Below are positions 42,401 through 54,400 of a stretch of 64,000 nt of DNA, in pieces. A program made the translations under genes and the position numbers. The stretch spans positions 1 to 64,000 of the forward strand of contig NZ_JBFAJC010000033.1 in the NCBI RefSeq assembly GCF_040655075.1, in the 5' to 3' direction. Source of the stretch: Actinoallomurus sp040655075 (GTDB taxonomy: Bacteria > Actinomycetota > Actinomycetes > Streptosporangiales > Streptosporangiaceae). The notes beneath the pieces were generated by a model that saw nothing but the letters and a program-made list of their open reading frames with translations, did no database searches and was not told where the DNA came from. Numbering within the stretch: the stretch's first letter is position 1; every line of letters begins with the position of its first letter.

Positions 42401-45400
42401 CGGGCTGTTTCGTGATGCGTGGCCGATCGCCGCCGAGCGGTTGGACGGGCCGGTCACGCTGGATGATCTGCTGCCGTTGGTGCGGGCGACGCTCGACCCG
42501 GCGGCCGATGCGGTGACCGCCCACCAGGTGATGGACCTGGTGAACGCGGCGGAGGCGATCGAGCGGAGCGGACACCGGCTGACGGTCGCCGCGCTGGAGC
42601 TGCATTCGGTGCGGCTCGGCGCCGGCGAGCATGACTGGGCGGGGCGCAGCCGGCTGGCGTTCGCGCGGCGGCTGGTGGGCGGGAGCCGGATCCTCACTAC
42701 GGAGGAGGCCGACGCGGAGCTCTGGCGGGCGCACACCTGGGTGGCGGGGAGGCTCGTCAAGCAGGATCCGGCGGGGCGGGCGCCGGCCCTGGCGGCGGAC
42801 GTCGTCGCCGACGCGGTCACCCTCCAGCATCTGGTGGACGGCCGGGTCGACGTCACTGAGGGCGGGCGGCTGCGTGACCTGCACGTGCTCGGGGAGCTGA
42901 TCCGGGAGGCACGCGGAGACGAGGCCGTTCCCGCGCCGCTGACCCGGGGCAACGTGGACGCGTTCGTACGGCGCGTGCTGGGCCCCGATTCCGGCGACGG
43001 GCTAGCGGAGATGGTGTCGGCCGTCGTACGGCCGGCCGGGAGCGGGCCGGTGACGGTGGAGTCGGTGACGCGCAGTGCCGCGTTCGACCGGCTGGCCCGC
43101 CGGCACGGGATCGGCGTCGCGGAACGGGCGAGGGCCCGGCTGGTCCTGGGGTTCGCGCCGCGGCTGGGCAACGGGCGGGCCACAGAGCTTCTCGCGCTGC
43201 AGGCCGAGGTGTACGGCCGGGTGGATCCGAGCCGCGCGAACGAACTGGAGGGCCTGTACTGGCTGGCCGACCTGGTGCATTCGCTCGACACCCGAGCGTC
43301 TCGGCGCGGCCCGCTCGGCCTGGACGCGTTCGACGTGCTGAGGCCCGCCCTGGGCTCGGCCGCGGGCGACGACCGGGCGGCGAACATCCGGAGCCTGGCG
43401 ACGGCCGCCCTCAGCGCCGACCTCGGGCCCAAGGAACGGCTGACCCTCGCCGGGCTGCGGCGGGCGCACTGGATCATGACGGCCGGCGAGGACGAGCGGC
43501 GGATCGTCGAGGAGTTCGAGCGCGAGGCGGCCGCCGATCACGAGGGCATGCGGCGGCTGTTCGTCGAAGAAGTGACCTCCGTGCCGGAGGAGGACTTCGC
43601 GGCGGCGTTCGACGGCCTGGACGCGGTGCTGGCGACCGTCCGTGACGTATACGGCGAGGTGATCCTGGGGGAGCCGCGCGCCGGTGCCGGGTTGCCGGCC
43701 GTCGGGCGGGCCGATCTGCTGCCGATGGTGCGGCATCTGCTCGACCCGCGGGCCACCAGCGTCACCGAAGACCACGTCAGTGCCCTGGCGCGGGCCGCGC
43801 GCGACCTGCGCGGCCAGCACCGTCTCGAGGGCCGCGAGGTAACGCTCGCGGGCCTGGAGACGATGCTGGCCGCCGACCACGACCGGATCGTGTGGGCGCG
43901 CAACCTCATTGAGGAGGCGGGCGGACACACGTCGGCCGCCGCTCCCCGGCCGCGCGTGGTCCACATCGGTGCCCGGCGGCTCGACCTGAGCCTCAAGGCG
44001 TCGACGCGGTTGCGGGTGAACACGGTCACCCCGGATGCCGTCGCGTTGCAGCACCTCCTGGACGACGGGTTCGCTCCGGGCCGGCGGCGGCGCATGGCGG
44101 ACCTGGACCTCCTCGGGCGGCTGCTGCGCGACGGCGTACCGACCGGTGGTGATCCGCTGCCTCCGCTTCGCGTGGGCGACGTGGAGCGGGTGGCGGGCGA
44201 GGTCTTCGGCGCCGGCCGGCCGGCCGATGTGAAGGTCGCCGCCGGCAGGCTGATCCGGCTCCTGCGCGAGGCCGGGACGCCGACGCTCGCGGCGGTCAAG
44301 GCCGCCCACGCCATCGACGCGGTTCCGGTGCCCGGCCGGTGGAAGCGGTTCGGCGCGGTGGGCTGGAAGGCCCTGATACCAGGCGGCACCCGGCGGGCCC
44401 GCGACGTTTTCGCCCTGCACCGTGAGCTGGGCGGCGGGGTCACGCACGCCGAGCTGGGGGCGCTGACGGCGGTACTGCGCGACAGCGAGCCGGGACTGCG
44501 TCCGCACGGTGACCCGATGCGCGCCGGTGACTTCGAGCGGTTGAGCCAGGAGGTCCTCCGGCGCCCCGCGACCGCGGACAGCGTCCGCAGGCTCGCCGGG
44601 CTGGCCGGGACCGCGACGGCGCAGGGCAAGGTGACGCCGGCCGCGATGCGCAGGGTCGCGGCGTTCGAGGCGCTCCGGCAGGAACTGGGCACCGCTCATC
44701 CCAGTGACCGCAAGGTCGAGGCCGAGGGGTTGCGCCGGGCCTTCCCCGCGGTGGCGGCACAGATCCCGGACGAGCTCACGGATCCGTTCCGGCGGATCGT
44801 CGACGCGATCAGGGCCCTCGACCCGGGACGGGCGGCCGCGCTGGAGGGGCCGATCGGCCGCCCGTTGCTGGAGCGGTTCGTCAAGGACGTGACCGGCGAC
44901 GCCGCGGTCACCGCGGACGCCGTACGCGGTATCGCCACCGCGTGGCGGGAGCTGAACACCGCCGGGGCGCCGCGCACCGTGTCGGAGCTGCGCGCCCGGT
45001 ACGCCCACGGCCCTGGAACGGCTCCCGCGCCCGCCGCCACGGACACCAGTGCGGGTGCGTTCACCCATTACGGACGCAGGCTCGGTGCGCGGTGGCAGGT
45101 GTTCAAGCGGTTCGTGACGCCGCCGCCGGTCGAGACGAGACTGCGCAAGATCCAGGACGTGGACCTCGCCACGGGCACGACCGTGGTGAGCGCGGCGCGG
45201 CAGCGTGACCTGGAGGAGGTCCGGCAGCGCCTGATCGAGGACGGCTGGAACCGCGCGGTACGCCTCACCACCGACGGGAGCGTCCCCGGCGACATCGACA
45301 AGCTCACGATCGCCGGCCTGGCGTACGACGTCCACGGCCGCTTCCCCGACGGTGTCGAGGAGGTCGTGGCGTCCGGGAGCCGTCCGTGGTCCTCGGGGAT

Positions 45401-48400
45401 CGGCAACCTGCTGCGGATCTTCCGGAGGGAGTACGGCGACCAGTACCGGCAGGTCGAGGGCCGGGTAAAGCTCGATGATCTCGCGCCGATGCTGGAGTCG
45501 CTGGCCGGTCCGGGCGTGGTCGAGGGCGCCGCCGAACGCCGGGAGCGGCTCGGGGCGCTGATCAACGCCGCGTCCGCCGCCGGGCGCGCGTCGACCGTCG
45601 AGCAGGCCGCCGCGACGATGCGCGACGTCGTGGGCCCGTGGCGGCGGATCGTCACGCGGATGGCCGGGCACACCGGCGGAGACCAGGGGAGGGCCGTCAG
45701 GACCGCGGCCCTGTGGGTCCGGCTCACCCGGCCGGAGTCGGGCCTGCGGCCGCAGGACGTGGCCAGGCTCGTGGAGGTCCAGGAGCGCGATCACCCCTCG
45801 GACGGTCACGTACGGCCGTTCGACCTGACCGGCCTCTACCGCCCGATAACGCGTGACCTGCTCGGCGGTGGAGACGCGACGCTGCCGAACCTGCGCCTGC
45901 TGGCGGCCCGGCTCAGGACACTGGCGCCGCCGTCGGAGGCGCTGCCCGCGCGCGCCGACCTGCGACGGGCCACCCTCGCGACCCGCTGGAACCCGCCGCG
46001 TACCGGGGGCTCCTACCGTCACGACCCGGCCGGCCGGCGGGGGGACTTCAACGACCGGATCCCCGGCCTGTCCTACTTCAAGAACATGCCGCCCGAGGAC
46101 TTCGACGCCCTCCACCAGTGGATCAACGACCTGCTCCCAGGCGCGGCGATCGGCAAGGAGGTCATGAAGAAGGCGCTGCGGTCCGGCCAGGGCGCGGTGC
46201 TGGACGGCGGGGTGCCGCTGCGGACCGAGATCGATGGAAAGTGGTACCTCATCGAGGCGGCGGCGCACTCGACCGCCGAACCGCGCAACGAGGGCGCTCC
46301 GGTCAAGGTCAAGCTGGAGAAGCGGGAGAACATGTCCCGCGACATCGGCCATGCCCGGGCCGCGAAGTCCGGGTGGATCGCCGGGCCGGAGGGGCGCGGC
46401 GGGATCTCGGTCGGCGACTCGTTCGCCTCCTTCTCGACGACCTCCGGGTTCGCGGTCGGCTATGGGCGGGAGAAGAGCGGCGACTACGGGATCTCCCAGG
46501 GCTCCTACAACTACATGAAGCCCGGGGACGACTCCCAGGAGCTCGTCGTACCCGCGTCCTGGTCGGCGCGGATCAGCGAGGTCGGTACGGGGCGCTGGTT
46601 CGAGACCGAATGGCGGGTCGGGGACCAGCCGAAGATCATCGACCTGCGTCTGTACACGCCGAAGCACCTCGCGGGCGACCCGAAGAGCAGGAACCGGATC
46701 GAGTTCGACCGGGCCGACGCCGAGGCGCTCGACCTGGCGAACAAGCATCACCTGGTCGAAGGCACCGCGGTCATCGGGAATCTGCTGGGCTCGGTGCGGG
46801 CGGCCATGGGGGACAAGGAGTACTTGTTCTGGGAGCCGGAGATCCATGACCAGTACATCAACAAGGACGCGTTCGCCTCACTGGTAGTCGCCGCCCACAC
46901 CCCAGGGGATTGGCGGTCGCTCCCGCGCCTCATGCTGCGGCACGGGAACCGCTACCTCAACATCGCCTTCGTCGCGAAGGCCGTCGCCGCCGAGATGGTC
47001 GGGGCCGCGAGCAAGAACACGCAGTTCGACCGGCTCAAGCAGATCTACGTGAAGAGCGGGGCGACCAGCAGTAAGAAGTGGACGTTCAAGTTCACCACCA
47101 CCGGCAAGCTCAAGCTCTTCACCGGCATCCTCGCGGGCCGTTCCCGCGTGAACCTCATCTGGAATCGCGAGCGCTTCTGGTCGAACGCGCACCAGCAGAC
47201 GATCCAGCGGGCGATCCGCGCCAAGGACCTGTCCCAGGTCTACCGGCTGTTCTCCGACTATCACCTGTTCGTCAGTTACGGCGAGGACGGCGCCGGGCCC
47301 GCGACGAGCCTCGCGCTGGACCCGGTGTCCGGCAGCGTGCAGATCCGGCTCCGGGACATTCAGGTCAAGGGGACCAAGCTGGCCCCGCTTCCCGAGGGAG
47401 AGACCGCCCCGGCGCCGAAGGACGCGCCGACGCTCAGGACCACCTGGTGGATGCGCGGCGAGTACGGGCTGGGCCACGGCACCCCCGACAAGCTGACCGG
47501 GATCGAGAACCTGTACGACGACATCGTCCGGGTCGGTGCGTCCTCCGGGCTGTTCCCGCGCGCCGCTCTCGGGCCGTCGGGGCGTACGCCGTGGCAGCAC
47601 CTGCAGACGCTGAGCAGCACCGGTGACGAGCTGACCGCCGACGACCGGCTGCACCGGAACTGGAAGGCCCTGGTCGAGCAGGTCTCGGACCAGACGCTGT
47701 CCCGCGAGGTCGACGACCTGGCCGGCACCGGAGCGATCGTCGAGCTCGAAGGCGAGAACGACGAGACCGTGCCCATCCGGATCAGGATGAGGTTCCTCGG
47801 CACCGGCTCCCACCAGGGCTCCGACTCGTACATGCCGATCGATGTGAACATCGACGTGTACGCGACCACGGTGGCTCGCCTGAGCGGGTTCCAGAAGGAG
47901 ACCACGCCGCTCGAGCTCATCGGCACCGGCCACCCCAACGAGTCGGATGGAAAGCCCGACCCCGGGGGAGACGCGAGTCATACCCGCAGCAAGCGGACGG
48001 TCACGAAGATCAGCGACGTCACGTCGATGTCGGTGATGAGTTACATCCGCAGCGAGGGCGGCAGCGCCCTGTTCGACCGGCCGGCACGGTACGACTGGTG
48101 GCTGGGCGAGCAGAAGAAGGGCGCCGTGGCCGGCGGCGTGCACATCTGGTACGCCGAGAACCTCCTCGACGGCGAGACGCCGACGCCGTACCGGCCGCTC
48201 GACACCACCGCCGACTCGCCTCTCAACGGGCTGGAGATCGCCGGGTCCGCGGCTCCCACCGGGCTGGAGGGGCTGCAGGACAAGGTGATCGCCGGTCACG
48301 GCGGCAACGCGACGGACGTCAGGAGGGGAATCACCAACACGCGTTTCCGCAGCGATGTCACCCGGATGCTCGGCGCCGGAACCGGCGTGAACGTCGGCGG

Positions 48401-51400
48401 CCGGACACTCCTGTGGTCGGCCGAACCCATCGGCAGACCCCAGATCCTGAAGCTTCCCAAGGCCTACGTCGAGGCCAACCGCGAGGCACAGATCGGACGG
48501 ACGAAGGAGATCGAGGAACGCGCGGAGCAGAGCGCCGCCCTCGGCGGAGGACATCACCCCGGCCTGTCCAGTACGGCGGAGGGCAACGCGCTCGCGACGA
48601 AGAGCGCCGGCCGCGGAACGGCCACCGCGAACTCCGACGGCCGCACCGACGGGAACTACCGGACGCTGACCAACACCGCCGCGATGGCCCAGGTCCGCAC
48701 CGCCGTCCGCCACTCGGTCCTGCTGCCGGACGGCAATGTCGTCAAGCACGACGCCGAAACGATCATCACGGTGTGGCCGGACAAGATCTTCGCGGACCCG
48801 GACTGGTCGACCAAGTGGGACGACCTGACCGGCAAGGCCGCGGCGCTCGCCCCGAAGGACCCGAAACCCGAGCTACGGCTCAGCCCTCCGCCCGCCTTCC
48901 AGGAAGGGATGATCGGCGAGGCCGGTTACCCGAACCGGATCGGGCAGCTCAAGGGCCTGGGCGACGAGCTCACGTACGCGGCGCACGACCTGGGCGGTCC
49001 GGAACTCGCGAGCCAGGTGGCGCCGGCCGTGGCCGACCTTCCCATGGGGATGGTCGAGGTGCGGGACGGCGGCTGGAGCCGTACGTTCGGCGTCGGCGCC
49101 GACGAGTACCAGCTCATCGTCGAGGGCGAAGAGCTGGCGCCCGCGGAGTTCGAAGAGCTCCTCTCGGGCGCCGGCCTCAAGTCCTACAAGCGGACCAACC
49201 TCACCGACGGGCGGAAAGACGCGAAGCTGGCCAGTTCGCAGTACCAGCTCACCGGCGTGAGCCCGCTGCCTCTGGACGACGCCCCGATCGCCGTACGGGT
49301 CACCGGAACGCTGCAGTCGGCCGAGGGCGCGGTCGAGCGCACGGCCGGGAACATGCTCGTGATGAAGGGAACCCGGCCGAAGAAGCTCGCCGAGTTCCAG
49401 CAGCCGACGTTGCTCACCTTCATGTTCCTCAAGAACGGCAGACCCGCCTCGTTCAGTTCCGCGCGCGGGCGCGCCAAGGCCGAAGGCCAACTGGTCGAGG
49501 ACATCTCCTATCTGTTCCCGCAGGAGGGAACCACCCTCGACGGCACCCGGACCGGAGTCATCGACATCCGGCTCAACACCAGGCCATCGGCGATGGATGA
49601 GATCATTCCCTTTGACTTCCGGGTGATGAAGGCGCTCTTCCAGGCGTTCAAAGCCGCCGGCGGGAGGGACATCTCCGCCGCCGCCGACAAGAACTCGCTC
49701 ACCCGCGAGAAGCTGGGATCGGAATTCTTCAGGCTCGACTCGGCCGGGCGCTTCGGTGCGGTCACGACCGGCGGCAGGACCGTTTCGCTCCCTGGCGGAG
49801 TGGACGTCAACCTCACCGGCCTTGTCGCGAAGCGGATCTACGCGTCGACCGGTGGCGAGTTCGAGAACTACGACCACGAAACCCAGACCATCGGCCAGGA
49901 GGCCGCCGAGTCCGGCAAGAAGACCCTCGGCTTCCTCGTCAAGGGCAGCGGCGGGATGCCGGGTGTACCGGTGCACGGGCTCGGCTACCTGGGCGGGAGC
50001 TACAGCAAGTCGGATGCCAGCGCGGAGTCGGCGTTGATGTCCACCGAGTCGCGCATCTGGCGCCGCCAGATGGTCACCTTCTACAAGATCCTCGCCGACT
50101 TCTCCCTCGAACTCGTCTTCCCCGGGGGGAGGACGACGACGATCCGCGGCCTCATCGACATCGCGGCCACCGATGAAGGCGCCCTTTCCCTGAACATCCC
50201 CCAGTCCGTGCTGGAACAGGCGGTCGCGGACCGCAAGGACCTCATCGCGCGAACCGACAGGGCGATCGAAGAGGCGAAGAAGCCCAGGGAGGAGCCCCCG
50301 GCGACCGAGCCCAAGGAGGCGGCTCCGGCGGCGGAGGTCAAGGAAGAGGCCCCGCCGACAGAGGCGACACCGGCGCTCCCGGAACCCCCGCCTGTGGTCG
50401 AGACCGTGGACGACCAGGACGGCGGTTCGAAGCTCTCGACCGGGCCCGACGAGGCGTACTTCGCCGGCCGCCTGGCCGAGCTGCTGGACGGGGAGCGGCC
50501 GGACCTCGCCATGGAGGTCCTGGGGCAACTCCGGCTGCGCCGTTCGCTCGAGGACGGGCGGACCGCCGACTCGTTCGAGGCCGCGTTCGAGGAGCACACC
50601 GGCGGAACGACCCTGGCGGAGGCCATGGATCGCGCCGTCACGGCCGGGTGGGCGCCGGAGGAGCTGGTCGAGGACGTCCTGCGGTACATCGGCCGCGTGG
50701 AGGAGTTCAGCCTCGGCGCCCCGCCGCCGGGCCCGATCGCGGTCGGCCCTGGCGAGGCGCCGACCTCGCTCCCGCGCGCCCTCGCGTCCGCCCGCGACCT
50801 GCACACGCTGATAGAGGAGGAAGACGCCGAGGGGGCCTTCACCCAGTTGCGCCTGATGCGCGGGGATCTGCGCCAGGTGACCGCCGTCATGAGCGCGTAC
50901 AAGTACCTGTACGGGGCGTCGGCCGGCGTGCGGCTCGCCGAGCTGTGGCGGCGTCAGTACAGTGGCGACCCCTCACATCGGTGGAACGAGATATGGCCGG
51001 CCGGTGCCGCCGAGAATCTGTTCAGCGGTCCGCGTCCGGAACCGGTTCCCTACGAGCAGGTCGTGCGCTGGTACGACCGGCTCGTCGAGCTGCGCTTCCA
51101 TCACCATGTGCTCGGCGCCGTCCCCGTGCCGAACGACTATCTGCGGGACGGCTGCTTCCTGCGGGCACACCTGGCGGCGATGCAGCTCCTCCAATGGGGT
51201 GCGCCGGTCGGCAAGATCGTGGCCACTCAGTTGAGGCCGGATGGCTCGGAGGGGCTGTTCGTGACCTCCGTCGACGTGCCGGGCTCGCTCATCCCGACGA
51301 TGGCGCGGTGGGACTACCACATCAGCTCGGTGGTGTGGACCCGCGATGCGCAGGGGCGGCCGGGGTGGATGGTCGTCGACACGGCGTTGCACAAGGCAGG

Positions 51401-54400
51401 AGAGCAACGGCGGAGCGGACTGCTCACGGCCGGTGAGTGGCTGACCCGGATCGGAGTCGATCCTGAGAACGGCCGGAACCTCTTCCTGACCGGCCCGCTC
51501 GACGACGTCCACGCGGCGATGTGGGCGGACTACGGCAAGGCCCCGTCGACCTGGAAGTTGGAAGAAGAGGAAATACCTCTTCCGCTCGGCCGGGCCGCTG
51601 CGGCCATCACGGACGTGAACCTCATCCAGCCTCCGACGGCGCGTCCGGACCGGCTGATGGTGGAGGACTGGAACCTCCTCCATTGGACCGGTGAACTGGT
51701 CGGTCAGGCGCGGGACATGGGCGAGCTCAGATACGCGCGGCACGCTGTGCGGGTGCTGCAGGATGCCCGCGCGGCCCGCCTCTCGGCGTGGGCCGTGATG
51801 CGCCTGCTGGAGGAGGAGCTGGGCGGTCCCAGCCCGAGGTACGGCACGCTGAAGCGCTACCCCGCCGTGGTCCTGTCGCTCCGTTTGGTGCTCCGCGAGC
51901 ACTACGAAGACGTGGCCGGCAGGTTCTTCCCCGAGCCGGTCGAGGGCCTTGAGCTGTCGGCCGAGGAACTGACCGACGCGCTGGCCCGTACCTCCCCTGA
52001 TTCGCACATCGGGCGGTCCTCCGAGCTGTTCACAGAAGCCGAGGAACCGCAGCGGCGGCCCGCCCCGCCGGCCGGCTGGCCGCTGTGGAGCCCCACGACG
52101 CTCACCGACGCGCCGGACCGGCCGGCCTCGACCTTGGAGCCGTCGTCCGGCTTCGACCCGATCACCACGGGTCCCGAGGACACCGAGTCCACGAGCGCGC
52201 CGGTCGATCCGGGTCCTCGCGTCGCGACGGTGACCATCGACGGCGTGGCCCATCCCGTGCACGCCGTGCGCGGCGACGGCCGGTGCTTCTACACGGCCGT
52301 CGGTGAGGGCGCGGCGCTGCAGGGCCTGGACCACGCCGGGTCCGGGGATGGTCGCCGGACGCTGAGCGAGCGGGTCGCCGCGTACATCGAGCAGGGCCCC
52401 GACGCCTTGGCGCACAACCCGCGGCTGGCGGACGACCCCGTCGACATGCTCGCAGACAACGTCGCCGCGGACATGGGCGAAGAGGACCTCATGGAGCTCC
52501 TCGGCGTGGACGCCGCTCCGGCGCAGACGCCCGAGCAGAACCACCACGTCGAACGGCAGGTGGACAACGAGCGGTGGCGGGCGTTCCGCCGCGAGCTCGC
52601 CTCGACGCTGCCGCCACAGGACGCCGAGACCATCCGTGACCTGCCGATCGCCGTGATGAAGGAGTTGTTCCCCGGTCACGTGCCCGCCCCGTCGCCCGAC
52701 GACGCGCGGGTGGCCGCGGCGGCCGCGCGCGCCCAGCGCCGCGGACCTCTGCTGACAATGCTGCGCGACCAGCTGGGCGGCACCGGCGAGCAGGCGGCGC
52801 GGGCGACCACCGTCTGGCAGCGTCTCCTGCGGCGCAGCGGCGGTACGGAACTGCTGGAGGTCGCCCCGACCCCGGCCGTCGCCCGGGAGATCGGCACCCG
52901 TGCGCTGACCGCGCACGCCGCGCGTACGCCGGAGTCGTCGTGGCAGGTCGTGTTCTACGACTTCGTGCCGCCGGCCGCCGCCCGCGCGCTCGACGTCGAC
53001 ATCGTCACCGTCAGGGGCGACGACGACAGCGTCGTCGTGCTGCACCTGAATCCGGACGCGGAGGGCGGCACCCTCCATGTCCACTACGACGGCGGTACGC
53101 ACTACCAGACCATCGGCGCAGGCGTACGCGTCGCGCGCGCGCCGAGCACGCCCCCTGTTCCGGCACGATCCGAGAGCCGGACCGAGGTCCCGGCCCCATT
53201 GCGTCTCGTGACACGAATGATCGAGCTCGCCGAAGCGCACGGTGCCGGCGACGACCACATCCAACGCCTGCGCCACCTTTCGACCCGAGCCGTCGAGAGC
53301 CTCGAACACCGGGGCGCCGAGGCGCGGGCGGACGGCCGTACCGCCGGCGAGGTGGTCGGCTCGGTGGTCCGCCTGGGCCGGGAGTCCATCGGCTCCTACA
53401 CGTCGGCGGGCGCCCCGCGACTCGACCCGGATGACGGGTTCCGCCTCGCGGAGACGGACTCGGCCGGCGTACCGAACGACTTCGTGCGCTGGATCCGGGG
53501 CACCGGCCTGGAGCCGGCGGAGACGGGGTCGATGAACTCCTGGCAGGCGGTCCTGATGGCCGCCTACCGGGCCGGCGCGGTGGACCGGGACTGGCTGGTC
53601 CGAGTCGACGACGCGGCTGCCGGCGCCGCCTTCACCGCCTTCGAGGCGGCGAAGGCAGCGGGGACGGAGCGGGCCGACGCGTTGGGGCATGCGGACCGGG
53701 CCTTCCTCGACCGGACCATGCGCCTGGCCGGCTCGGGTCCGGTCACCGAACACGCGCCGGGGCCGGACCTGACGGTTCCCCCCGGTCATTGGGTGACGAT
53801 CGGCGACGCTCGTAATGTCGGCCTCGCGCTCGACACGTACGACGCCGATGGCCGTCAGGAGGTGCTGACCCTTTCCGCCGGGGCGCTGCGCGTGATGACG
53901 ATCGGCGCGTGGGCGGCGGAGTTCGGCGGCGATCTCCCCGTCACCTCGATGGCTCCCGCCTGGGCCAAGAAGGGGGCCACGAGCGGAGTCGCCGAACCGG
54001 GTACGAAGGTCGCCAAGCCCGCGCCGTTCGCGACCTGGGCAGCGGGCAGGGCCGGTGCGCGGGTGAGCAAGGTGGCGACCGAGCGCGCGTTCGACGCCGG
54101 TCCGGACTTCCTGAAGGTCACCCAGCCGCGGGACGGCGATCCGCGAGTCGGGCGGACCGTGCTCGTCCGTGAGAACGTTCAGCTGATCAAGGCGCCCAAC
54201 GGCCAGGTGGTCCGCAACCATGCGGTGGTCCTCCCGGTGAAGCCGATGGACGGCGTCACCGCCGCTGACGCGGAGTGGCTCGCGGAGCGCCTCAACCACG
54301 AGCTCGACGTCTACTTGAACGAGCGCTACTACCAGCTCCCGAAGTCGAAGCAGCAGTTGTACGCGGCGTTGCGGCTGGTGGTCTGGTCCGAGCACGGAGA

